Part shown: positions 9,265 through 16,597 of the stretch, piece by piece | Position numbering within the stretch: the first letter of the stretch is position 1 | Layout of the letters: the number at the start of each line of letters is the position of its first letter | DNA from: UBA10649 sp965278945 | Lineage (GTDB): Bacteria; Actinomycetota; Actinomycetes; S36-B12 | DNA length: 64,000 nt | Assembly: GCA_965278945.1 (NCBI GenBank) | Contig: OZ257128.1 | Span: 1,922,001-1,986,000, forward strand | Direction of reading: 5' to 3' | Made by a program: the position numbers and the translations under genes | Notes under the pieces: generated by a model | What the model saw: only the letters and a program-made list of their open reading frames with translations | Databases searched by the model: none | What the model was told of the DNA's origin: nothing

Positions 9265-10542
9265 GGCGATGTCAATCGGTGAGTGCAACGCGGTTGTCTA
9301 GGCCGCCTGCTGCTCGAGGTATTCCGCGAGTGCTTGGGCGGGGGTCTTCAGTCCAAGGGTAGGGCGTGGTCTGGAGTTGAGTTTGTCCTGCACGCGGCGT
9401 AGCTCGGTGACGTCGTGGACGGACAGGTCGGTGCCCTTGGTGAACCAGTGCCGTAGCAGCCGGTTGGTGTTCTCGTTGCTGCCACGCTGCCAGGGTGAGT
9501 GCGGGTCGCAGAAGAACAACTGCGTGTCCAGGGCGATCTGGATGTCGCGCCAGCGGGCCAGCTCGCTTCCGCGGTCCCAGGTGATCGAGCGGCGCAGGTG
9601 CTCGGGCAGGTCGCCCATCGCTGTGATCATCGCCTTGGCGACTTCCTCCGCGGTGTGATCGATCGGCAGGTGCAGCAGGATCGTGAACCTGGTCGACCGC
9701 TCGACCAGGGTCCCGATCGCCGAGGCGCATCCGGTGCCCAGGATCAAGTCGCCCTCCCAATGACCTGGCACGGCGCGGTCATCGACCTCGGAGGGTCGCT
9801 GGGAGATCGTCAGGGCATCGGAGAACGGACTGGGACCACGTCGGGTCGCGGTCCGTGATCGGCGCCGGGCACGGCCCGTGGACAAGGCCCGATGCAGGTC
9901 CGCGCGCAGATGCCCGCGCGCCTGCACGTAAAGGGACTGGTAGATCGTCTCGTGCGACACCCGTGCAGTCTTGTCCCCGCCGCCCTGCTCGGCCAGCACG
10001 AGGGCGATCAGCCGCGGACTCCACCCATCATCGAGCCAGCCGGTGATGGCCGCGATCAGATCCGCGCGCCCATCCAGCTTGAAACCCTTGGGCCGGCGAG
10101 CCCGCTGGAACGCCTTCACGTGCGCCAGCGACCCGTAATACGTCCCATCCGGCCCGGCATTACGGCGGACCTCCCGCGACACCGTCGACGCGCTACGCCC
10201 GATCACACGCGCGATCGCCGCCTGCGACAAGCCCGCCGCCAGACCCGTGCCGATCTGATCGCGCTCCAGCGCCGTCAACTTGTCCCCGACAAACCCATCC
10301 CCGCCAGGAACAATCCTCAAGCCCCCGCGCACCCCCAACGTCAATTGCATGCCCGAAGACTGCCGCCACCACTTCTGGCACGCCGACCCCGCCGCGCCCA
10401 CCACCGCGACCGCCTCCAGAAACGACGCACCATGGGCAATCGCGTCGAAGAACGGCCTACGCCGCTCCCACGAGTAATACCGATCCGAACCAGCCACAAC
10501 GCCTCCACCACTCAGGCGTTGCACTCACCGATTGAACCTGCC
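9265..10542 (-). mobile_element. IS30-family insertion sequence, copy 2
   Basis: A second 1278-bp copy in the same orientation as copy 1 with the same terminal repeats (cores 9272-9291 and 10516-10535). The flanking duplication here is CGG (9262-9264, 10543-10545). Because each copy has its own matching duplication, the two insertions were independent and the pair is not a composite transposon that moved as a unit. As direct repeats 2360 bp apart they could recombine and delete the DUF559-type gene. Confidence 0.93.
9298..10524 (-). CDS. IS30-family transposase (copy 2)
   Basis: Identical over all 408 residues to the transposase of copy 1, with the same helix-turn-helix and DDE residues (Asp259, Asp317, Glu351) and the same GTG start inside the terminal repeat. 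Full identity between copies points to very recent duplication within this genome. It lies between the promoter side of the DUF559-type gene and the 3' end of the thioredoxin-like gene. Confidence 0.95.
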   Translation of the reverse strand: MQRLSGGGVVAGSDRYYSWERRRPFFDAIAHGASFLEAVAVVGAAGSACQKWWRQSSGMQLTLGVRGGLRIVPGGDGFVGDKLTALERDQIGTGLAAGLSQAAIARVIGRSASTVSREVRRNAGPDGTYYGSLAHVKAFQRARRPKGFKLDGRADLIAAITGWLDDGWSPRLIALVLAEQGGGDKTARVSHETIYQSLYVQARGHLRADLHRALSTGRARRRSRTATRRGPSPFSDALTISQRPSEVDDRAVPGHWEGDLILGTGCASAIGTLVERSTRFTILLHLPIDHTAEEVAKAMITAMGDLPEHLRRSITWDRGSELARWRDIQIALDTQLFFCDPHSPWQRGSNENTNRLLRHWFTKGTDLSVHDVTELRRVQDKLNSRPRPTLGLKTPAQALAEYLEQQAA

Positions 10543-10585
10543 CGGGAAGTGAGCAGCAACAACTCACCTCTCGGCGAAGGAGTGC

Positions 10586-11491
10586 CTAGAAGAGCGCGCT
10601 GGCGAGCGCTGCGCGAGCGGGAATCACGGCCGGATCATCAGCGGCCATGATGAAGTAGTCGAGCATGCGTGCACGAGCCGCATCTCGGTCCTCACCGGAG
10701 GTGCGGCGAACCACGTCGGTGGCCAGACGGAACGCGGTAGCCCAGTCGTTGGCCAGAGCGGCGAAGTCCGCGGCAAGGAGCGTGGACGCGTCGTCGTCGA
10801 TCGTTGCCGGTTCGTCGAGACCGTCCGTGCGCCGGTACAGACCGACCAGAGCAAGCCCGGCGGCAGCGTCGGCATCGGCGGGAGCGCCGGCAAGGACCGT
10901 GCGGTACGCCTTTTCGGCTGCTACCCAATCGCCCGACTCGATCGCCTCGTAGGCAGCCTCGAACCGCGGGTCGAGCGGTGCCTCGACCTCCTCTTCCGCG
11001 GCAACGCCTTCCGCGTCGTCGACCACTGTCCCCGTGATTCCCTGCTCCGCGGCGACCCTGAGCAACTCGGTGAGGATCTGGCGGATCTCGGCCTCGGGAT
11101 ACGCGCCCTGGAACAGCGGGATCGGCTGGCCCTTGATCACGGCGAACACGCTGGGAATCGACTGCACCTGGAAGGCCGCGGCAATCTGCTGCTGTGCGTC
11201 GACATCAACCCTCGCGAGGACGAACTCTCCGCCGTACTCGGCGGCGAGCCGTTCGAGGATCGGCGACAGCTGCTTGCTCGGCTCGGCCCACTCCGCGCGC
11301 ATATCGATGACAACGGGCACGGTCGACGACCGATCGATCACGTCGACCTGGAAGCTCTCGACAGTCACGTCGATGACGACGCCTGCGGGCGCCGAGGCCA
11401 TCGCCTCCGCCGCACGCTGCTGGTTCTGACGAGTGGTCGCGAGAGCGCCGAGATCGACTGCGCCCCGCGCGCTGAACGGAGTAGTGGCCAT
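10586..11491 (-). CDS. Thioredoxin-fold tetratricopeptide protein, CnoX/YbbN-like
   Basis: Resembles actinobacterial YbbN/CnoX-type co-chaperones: a thioredoxin domain (about residues 45-150) followed by TPR-like helices (about 175-301). The usual WCxxC active site reads WAEPSK, with no cysteine at either position, so a dithiol redox role is unlikely; a holdase or scaffold role is inferred from the family. The cis-proline region (IPSVFAVIKGQ) is kept. I chose ATG 11491 (MATTPFSARG); six residues upstream another Met exists. It ends 41 bp from the IS30 copy 2 right end and is not disrupted. Confidence 0.85.
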   Translation of the reverse strand: MATTPFSARGAVDLGALATTRQNQQRAAEAMASAPAGVVIDVTVESFQVDVIDRSSTVPVVIDMRAEWAEPSKQLSPILERLAAEYGGEFVLARVDVDAQQQIAAAFQVQSIPSVFAVIKGQPIPLFQGAYPEAEIRQILTELLRVAAEQGITGTVVDDAEGVAAEEEVEAPLDPRFEAAYEAIESGDWVAAEKAYRTVLAGAPADADAAAGLALVGLYRRTDGLDEPATIDDDASTLLAADFAALANDWATAFRLATDVVRRTSGEDRDAARARMLDYFIMAADDPAVIPARAALASALF

Positions 11492-11531
11492 GCCCGCATT
11501 CTTCCGCACTCGGCTCGCCCGCTCGCGACGG

Positions 11532-12425
11532 CTACCTGATGAGGCCTCGATTGCGCAGAGTCCGCTGCCGGATCGGGGAGAAGACCACGCGCTCGACGAG
11601 GACGCCGACCGCCATGATCATCGCGATCGAACCCAGGACCAGGGCCATGTCACCTAGCGTGCGGCCGGTGTCGAGCATCTGGCCCAGGCCAGGGCCGAGC
11701 GCAGGCGACACCGCGATGAGCTCGGCGGCCATCAGCGAACGCCAGGCGAACGCCCAGCCCTGCTCGAGTCCGGCGAGATATCCGGGCCACGCCGCAGGCA
11801 GCACGATGTGGTAGATCCGGGCGAAACCCTTGGCGCCCAGCACCTGTCCAGCACGCAGGAACAGCGGCGGTGTCTGGTCGATGCCGTTGATGAGGCCGAT
11901 CGAGATCGACGGTACGGCGCCCAGCAGGATGACGGTGTAGATCGTCGCGTCGGACAAGCCGAACCAGATGATGGCGGCGGGAACCCACGCGACCGACGGC
12001 AGCTGCTGGAGGCCGGTGAGAATCGGCCGGAAGATCGACCGCGCCCAGCTGTTGAGACCCAGAAGCAGGCCAATCGGCGTGGCGATGATCAGCGCGAGGA
12101 TGAAGCCCTGCGCGGCGCGGCGCATGCTGTTGAACGTGGCCTGCCACAGGATGTCCTGAGCGGCCTGATTAGACAGTGCGTCCCAGACCTGGCCGGGCGA
12201 CGGAATGACGTACTCCGGCTGCCATCCGGACAAGAAGACGAGCTGCCAGATCACGATGATCACCGCGATCGCGATCAGCGGCGACAGCGCTCGTCCAATC
12301 ACGCTCTGCACGCTGGCCTTCTGGCGGCCTCCGGTCTCGAGCGCGTCGAGTCCGGCTTCGAGGCGGCTGAGGTCGCTCGGGACCTTCGCGTCGACCTTGG
12401 TCACGACCGTTGTCTCGTCAGGCAT
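11532..12425 (-). CDS. ABC transporter permease (sulfonate/taurine/nitrate type)
   Basis: Inner-membrane permease of an importer of the SsuC/TauC/NrtB class. About 297 residues with a hydrophilic N-terminal tail of some 55 residues, then about six membrane segments. The EAA-like coupling loop AAELIAVSPALGPGLGQML contacts the ATPase. ATG 12425 was chosen because it overlaps the stop of the upstream ATPase gene by 8 bp, which indicates translational coupling. Third gene of the operon binding protein - ATPase - permease. Confidence 0.9.
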   Translation of the reverse strand: MPDETTVVTKVDAKVPSDLSRLEAGLDALETGGRQKASVQSVIGRALSPLIAIAVIIVIWQLVFLSGWQPEYVIPSPGQVWDALSNQAAQDILWQATFNSMRRAAQGFILALIIATPIGLLLGLNSWARSIFRPILTGLQQLPSVAWVPAAIIWFGLSDATIYTVILLGAVPSISIGLINGIDQTPPLFLRAGQVLGAKGFARIYHIVLPAAWPGYLAGLEQGWAFAWRSLMAAELIAVSPALGPGLGQMLDTGRTLGDMALVLGSIAMIMAVGVLVERVVFSPIRQRTLRNRGLIR

Positions 12426-13194
12426 GTCGAACGATCTCCTCGCGTAGTGCATCTGTGACCTGGGCGGCAAGCGTCGCGACCTCGGTTGAGTCAAGGCGCC
12501 TGAGTTTGTGGCCGCCGGGATTCCACTCGCGGATGATGCGGCCGGGCCGCGATGACATCAGGAGAATCCGCTGGCTGAGGCGAACTGCCTCGCGCACGTT
12601 GTGGGTGACGAAGATGATCGTCATCCCGGTTTCGAGCCAGATTCTCGTGAGCTCCTCGTGCAGGAGGTCGCGAGTGATGGCGTCGAGCGCAGCGAACGGC
12701 TCGTCCATCAGCAGGATCGAGCGGTCTTGCGCCAAGGCACGCGCAATGGCTACGCGCTGGCGCATTCCGCCAGAGAGCTCGTGGGGACGCTGGTTGTACG
12801 AACGCTCCAGGTGGACCAGGGCAAGCAACTCCTCGGCCTTGGCCTTTCGCTCGCGTCGCGGCACTCCCCTGAACAGCAGAGCAAGCTCGACGTTCTTGCC
12901 CGCCGTGAGCCAGGGCATCAGCGCCGCTTCCTGGAACATCAGCGTCGGCGCACCGGAAGTCTCGATCGTTCCCGACGTCTGCGTGTCGAGTCCGGCGAGC
13001 AGGTTCAGGAGCGTCGACTTGCCGCATCCAGACGCGCCGACCAGTGAAATGAACTCACCGGGCTTCACGTCGAGGCTGATGTCGTCAAGAACGATCGGTC
13101 CGTCGGCCGAGAACTGCTTGACGACGTGACGAAGCTGCACGGCAAACTCGCTGTCGACGGCGGTCGCAGGTGCCGTATCGCTGATGACGCTCAT
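12418..13194 (-). CDS. ABC transporter ATP-binding protein (SsuB/TauB type)
   Basis: Energises the importer. The 258 residues contain Walker A GASGCGKST (about 53-61), a Q-loop in MFQEAALMPWL, signature LSGGMRQRVAIARA, Walker B ILLMDEPFAALD and a switch His in FVTHNV. This arrangement is typical of the nitrate/sulfonate/taurine subfamily. It overlaps the permease by 8 bp. A hairpin separates it from the binding-protein gene upstream, which would allow more binding protein than ATPase to be made. Confidence 0.93.
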   Translation of the reverse strand: MSVISDTAPATAVDSEFAVQLRHVVKQFSADGPIVLDDISLDVKPGEFISLVGASGCGKSTLLNLLAGLDTQTSGTIETSGAPTLMFQEAALMPWLTAGKNVELALLFRGVPRRERKAKAEELLALVHLERSYNQRPHELSGGMRQRVAIARALAQDRSILLMDEPFAALDAITRDLLHEELTRIWLETGMTIIFVTHNVREAVRLSQRILLMSSRPGRIIREWNPGGHKLRRLDSTEVATLAAQVTDALREEIVRHA

Positions 13195-13225
13195 GTGTTC
13201 TCTTTCGCTCGTAGTAGCGGACCTA

Positions 13226-13264
13226 CGGCCGTGCGCCGCCCTGAAGAGAGGCGACGCACGGCCG
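13226..13264 (-). terminator. Intra-operon hairpin between binding protein and ATPase genes
   Basis: CGGCCGTGCG (13226-13235) pairs with CGCACGGCCG (13255-13264), a 10-bp GC-rich stem with a 19-base loop in the 97-bp gap. There is no long T run, so it is more likely an mRNA-stabilising or attenuating structure than a full terminator. Confidence 0.5.
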
Positions 13265-13291
13265 GCAATGCGTTGTCGAACTGGTCGTGCC

Positions 13292-14416
13292 TTACTGACG
13301 GCCGAGTCCTGCTGCCGTGACTGCCTTTGCCTTGGCCGCGGCCAGGACCTGATTCAGGAGGCGAAGGTCGTAGATGCCTGCCAACTTGTTCGCGCCTAGG
13401 GTCAGGAGACCCGCCGTAACCGCGTCATCGGCACTCTTCTTGAGCGTCAACGGCAGCGGATCCCACGTGAACTGCAGGTTGCCCCAGGCCCGATTGATGA
13501 CCGGGTCGGCGAGCTGGGCGCCCGTCCACTTCTTGATCTGCGTCTGGACGAGGTCCTTGGAGGTGGTGATGTTCGACGCGATGTACTTGATCGCGCTGTT
13601 GTTCGCCTGCAGGATCGAGCGAACAGTGCCGGGGTACTTCGCGAGGAAGGCCTGCGACGCAATGATGTTCGTGGTGACGAACTTCCCACCCGGCCACAGG
13701 GTCTTCTCATCGAGCAGCACCTTCGCCCCTGCTTCGGTCACCAAGCGCGAGGACCAAGGCTCGGGCAGCCATGCACCATCGAGGTCGCCGCGCTTGAAGA
13801 GCGAGAGCGTCGTGGCGTTGTCGGTCGGGATGATTGACACGTCGCCACCGCCGGTTGTGTTCGACGTCAGGCTGTTGTCCTTCAGCCACGAGCGCAGCGC
13901 CACGTCCTGGGTGTTGCCCAGCTGAGGCGTCGCGATCTTCTTGCCCTTGAGATCGGCGACCGAGTTGATGCCCGGCTTGACGACGAGCTGAGCTCCTCCG
14001 GAGGTCGCACCGGACACGACGCGAAGCAGCGTGCCGCCGGTCGAGGTGTAACCGGAGATGGAGGGGTTCGGGCCGATGTAGCCGACGTCGATTGCGCCAC
14101 CCTTCATCGCCTCGATCTCGGCGGGCCCGGCGTTGAACACCGTGTACTCAACTGCGGTGCCGTCCTTGCCGAGGAACGCTTCGAACAAGCGAAGCTGCTG
14201 GGCAATGAGTGCGGGTGCATGCGTGACGTTGGCGAAGAACCCGATGCGCACGACTGGCGCGGTGGGCAGCTTCGGCAACGCCGATGGGGCGACTGCGGGC
14301 ACGGCGAGGGGTGCAGCCGTGGCGCTGGTCGCAGCCGGCAGGCCAAGACCAGCGGCAAGCGCGGCGGTCGCGATGCCGGCCACCGCGGCGCGGTGGATAA
14401 GACGAGTGCGAGTCAT
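13292..14416 (-). CDS. ABC transporter substrate-binding protein (aliphatic sulfonate/nitrate type)
   Basis: Captures the substrate outside the membrane. The 374 residues start with an Arg-rich N-terminus and a hydrophobic segment ending in Ala-rich sequence (about residues 1-34), a signal peptide without an obvious lipobox Cys. The mature part shows VRIGFFANVTHAPAL, MKGGAIDVGYIGPNPSIS and ADLKGKKIATPQLGNTQD, all typical of SsuA-like proteins. AAGGAG lies nine bases before the ATG. No sulfonatase or monooxygenase gene accompanies it, so the substrate (sulfonate, taurine, nitrate or related) is not settled. The Rrf2 gene across the divergent promoter region suggests sulfur control. Confidence 0.88.
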   Translation of the reverse strand: MTRTRLIHRAAVAGIATAALAAGLGLPAATSATAAPLAVPAVAPSALPKLPTAPVVRIGFFANVTHAPALIAQQLRLFEAFLGKDGTAVEYTVFNAGPAEIEAMKGGAIDVGYIGPNPSISGYTSTGGTLLRVVSGATSGGAQLVVKPGINSVADLKGKKIATPQLGNTQDVALRSWLKDNSLTSNTTGGGDVSIIPTDNATTLSLFKRGDLDGAWLPEPWSSRLVTEAGAKVLLDEKTLWPGGKFVTTNIIASQAFLAKYPGTVRSILQANNSAIKYIASNITTSKDLVQTQIKKWTGAQLADPVINRAWGNLQFTWDPLPLTLKKSADDAVTAGLLTLGANKLAGIYDLRLLNQVLAAAKAKAVTAAGLGRQ

Positions 14417-14733
14417 GTGCGATTTCTCCTTATATGAACGAGATCAGGGATCGGAACGGGCGGGTGGGGCGGTGGTCGCGACGGCAGTCGCTCACGGCCC
14501 CCTGCGGGTGCGGATGATGACCCAGGCGCGCGTACTGCAGGTCACTGCGTGCAGTGGAGTACACGTCCCTCACCTCATTTCCGAGTAAATCTATCTTGTC
14601 TACAAGATTAGTAGTAATATACACATCCATGCCCCCCACGCCAAACACCGCAGCCCCGGCTCTCCCGGGCGCGTCGTCGGCCGCCCGGCGGGTCGCACGT
14701 AAGCGCCGCCGCGGAACGCGAGAGAATGCAGGC
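14417..14733. promoter_or_regulatory. Divergent promoter region, ABC importer / Rrf2 gene
   Basis: This 317-bp gap holds no gene. It contains ATCTTGTCTACAAGAT (14593-14608), 7-bp arms with a 2-base spacer, a size and symmetry that fit an Rrf2-family operator. TAATAT at 14615-14620 is a good -10 box for the plus strand and lies eight bases before an in-frame ATG at 14629, which would suit a leaderless transcript. A second palindrome, CACTGCGTGCAGTG, lies at 14544-14557 towards the importer operon. AAGGAG serves the importer binding protein. The palindrome falls in the -35 region, as expected for autorepression; this is inference. Confidence 0.55.
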
Positions 14734-15201
14734 ATGCATGTGTCCGCGAAGGCCGACTACGGGATGCGCGCGCTCCTCGAGCTCACGGTCGCCTATGCGG
14801 ACGACCCACGCCGCCTGGTCAAGGGCGAGGCGATCTCCACCGCGCAGGACATTCCCCTGAAGTTCCTCGAGGGCATCCTGCGCCAGCTGCGCCAGTCGGG
14901 GATCGTCGCGAGCCAGCGAGGAGCCGAGGGCGGCTACCGCCTGGACCGCGATCCGCACGACGTATCAATTGCCGACATCGTGCGCGCCCTGGACGGACCG
15001 CTTGCCGCCGTCCGCGGCAAGCGCCCTGAGGACCTGGACTACACCGGCGCGTCAGAACACCTTCGCGAGGTGTGGATCGCCGTCCGCGCCGCCATGCGCC
15101 ACGTCCTGGAGCACATCAGCCTGTCCGACGTCGCCGCCGGCAATCTCCCCCCGCAGGTCACTGACCTGCTCGCCGAGCCGGGCGCCTGGAAGCGTCGCTA
15201 G
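14734..15201 (+). CDS. Rrf2-family transcriptional regulator
   Basis: A 155-residue DNA-binding regulator: the winged helix starts with VSAKADYGMRALLEL and contains IPLKFLEGILRQLRQSGIV and the wing GAEGGYRL. There are no cysteines, so it cannot bind an iron-sulfur cluster as NsrR or IscR do; it is closer in kind to CymR-type sulfur regulators. I chose ATG 14734 at the start of the conserved domain. An in-frame ATG at 14629 would add 35 Ala/Pro/Arg-rich residues and is favoured by the -10 box eight bases upstream. It is divergent from a sulfonate-type importer and upstream of a lipoprotein gene. Confidence 0.87.
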   Translation: MHVSAKADYGMRALLELTVAYADDPRRLVKGEAISTAQDIPLKFLEGILRQLRQSGIVASQRGAEGGYRLDRDPHDVSIADIVRALDGPLAAVRGKRPEDLDYTGASEHLREVWIAVRAAMRHVLEHISLSDVAAGNLPPQVTDLLAEPGAWKRR

Positions 15202-15239
15202 ACCGCGTCGAGGTTTGCGTGTCGTCGACGCAAGTGCAA

Positions 15240-15280
15240 CAATTCATACTTACAAAGTAGACAAAGCCCCAGGAGGAACC
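15240..15280 (+). promoter_or_regulatory. Promoter/operator region of the small lipoprotein gene
   Basis: CATACT (15245-15250) may be a -10 box. GTAGACAA (15257-15264) is the complement of TTGTCTAC at 14597-14604 in the palindrome before the Rrf2 gene, so the same regulator may bind both. AGGAGG (15271-15276) is a strong ribosome site four bases before the ATG. Confidence 0.45.
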
Positions 15281-15634
15281 ATGCGCTCACGTCCCGTCCG
15301 CACCGCTCTCGCCGGCGTCGCACTTGCCGTGATGGCGGTTACCGGGCTGTCCGCGTGCTCCTCGTCGTCGTCGGAGGCACCCGCATCCGAGATCAACCTG
15401 AGCGGCTCGCCCGTCACGGCAAATGAAGAGATGACCGCATTGTGTGGCCAGATCATCGAGCAGGGAATGCCCCTTGAGGCCGCGGTCGCGGTCGCCGAAG
15501 CGGGCGGCTACACCACCCGAGTGGGCACTCTCGATGGCGAGGGCCAGGCCGTGACGACCGACCTTCGCGAGGACCGCTTCACGTTCGACGTCGAGGCCGG
15601 CATCGTCACCGGGTTGCACGATCGGCTGATCTAA
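15281..15634 (+). CDS. Small lipoprotein with I78-inhibitor-like domain
   Basis: A 118-residue exported protein. Residues 1-25 form a signal peptide with lipobox LSAC (lipidated Cys26), followed by a short Ser-rich linker. Residues about 40-118 resemble the peptidase-inhibitor I78 fold common in actinobacterial lipoproteins: a CGQII start, alternating Gly/Val strand pattern, and TDLREDRFTFDVEAGIV near the end. A perfect AGGAGG precedes the ATG. It follows the Rrf2 gene after 79 bp and overlaps the 3' end of meaB by 4 bp in convergent orientation. An inhibitor function is only inferred. Confidence 0.8.
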   Translation: MRSRPVRTALAGVALAVMAVTGLSACSSSSSEAPASEINLSGSPVTANEEMTALCGQIIEQGMPLEAAVAVAEAGGYTTRVGTLDGEGQAVTTDLREDRFTFDVEAGIVTGLHDRLI

Positions 15635-16581
15635 TCGCGTAGTTCGTCGACCAGCCGCGCAGCAGCGGTATAGCCATCCGTGCGTCCGGTCGCCACTTCT
15701 GCAGCGGCGGCATCAAGTGCAGCACGACGGTTCCCGCTGGTCAGTTCCCGGCGGACCATCGCCATCGCGATCGCCTCGATCTCCTCGCGCGCGCGCTTTG
15801 TCCTTCGGGCCTCGAGTCGGCCCGACTCCGAAAGCCAATCGGCATGCGCGGCAAGAGCTGACATCAGGTCGTCGATCCCCTCCCCCGTCGACGCGATCGT
15901 CTTGACGACCTTCGGCGACCACGTGTCCGGCGATCTCTCGCCAAGGCCGACCATGTTCCGCAGTTCGCGGACGGTGGAGTCCGCCCCGTCGCGATCGGCC
16001 TTGTTCACCGCGAACACGTCGCCGATCTCGAGGATGCCGGCCTTAGCCGCCTGAATGCCGTCCCCCATGCCGGGGGCGAGCAAGACGAGTGTCGTATCGG
16101 CCGATGCCGCGACCTCTATCTCCGACTGACCGACGCCGACCGTCTCGATGAGGATGACGTCGAACCCTGCCGCGTCGAGCACGCGCAGCGCCTGGGGCGT
16201 CGTCGCGGACAGTCCGCCGAGGTGCCCGCGGGAGGCCATCGAGCGGATGTACACGCCCTCGTCGGTTGCGTGCTGCTGCATGCGAATGCGATCGCCGAGA
16301 AGCGCGCCGCCGGAGAACGGTGACGAGGGATCGACTGCGAGGACCCCGACTCGCTTTCCGTCCGAGCGGAAGCGCGTGATGATCGCGGAGGTGGTCGTGG
16401 ACTTGCCCACCCCGGGCGAACCCGTAATGCCGATTACCCGCGCACTGCCAGCCGAGGAGGCAAGTTCGCGCATGACCTCGGGTACGTCCGGCGAACCGTT
16501 CTCCACCAGGGAGATCAGCCGGGCGATGTCACGTGCGCGACCCGCGCGAGCCCCGTCGAGGAGCGGCTTCAGCGTGCTCAC
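15631..16581 (-). CDS. meaB: Methylmalonyl-CoA mutase-associated GTPase MeaB
   Basis: G-protein chaperone that guards B12-dependent acyl-CoA mutases and gates cofactor loading. The 316 residues show GITGSPGVGKST (Walker A, about 52-62), the DPSSPFSGGALLGDRIRMQ switch region, IETVGVGQSE and the NKAD guanine motif. GTG start at 16581. Its likely client is the mutase at 29.5-31.5 kb, though it could also serve a methylmalonyl-CoA mutase elsewhere. It lies directly downstream of the thiolase on the same strand (16-bp gap). Confidence 0.95.
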   Translation of the reverse strand: MSTLKPLLDGARAGRARDIARLISLVENGSPDVPEVMRELASSAGSARVIGITGSPGVGKSTTTSAIITRFRSDGKRVGVLAVDPSSPFSGGALLGDRIRMQQHATDEGVYIRSMASRGHLGGLSATTPQALRVLDAAGFDVILIETVGVGQSEIEVAASADTTLVLLAPGMGDGIQAAKAGILEIGDVFAVNKADRDGADSTVRELRNMVGLGERSPDTWSPKVVKTIASTGEGIDDLMSALAAHADWLSESGRLEARRTKRAREEIEAIAMAMVRRELTSGNRRAALDAAAAEVATGRTDGYTAAARLVDELRD

Positions 16582-16597
16582 GTGACAGTGACGATGC

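Larger units (their letters stand above)
9233..10575. repeat. Split imperfect palindrome (IS30 target site 2)
   Basis: GTTGAGTGGTGA at 9233-9244 and TCACCTCTCGGC at 10564-10575 flank the second element with the same distances to the duplicated bases (17 and 18) as at site 1. Reading each side inward, the half-sites share GTTGAGTGGTGANNTGTTGC on the left and GCCGAGAGGTGANNTGTTGC on the right. Element and target geometry are therefore the same at both sites. Confidence 0.65.

Noticed and set aside
6905..10542. Composite transposon made of the two IS30 copies
   Set aside because: Each copy has its own matching 3-bp duplication (CGC, CGG); a unit transposition would leave one duplication at the outer ends only.
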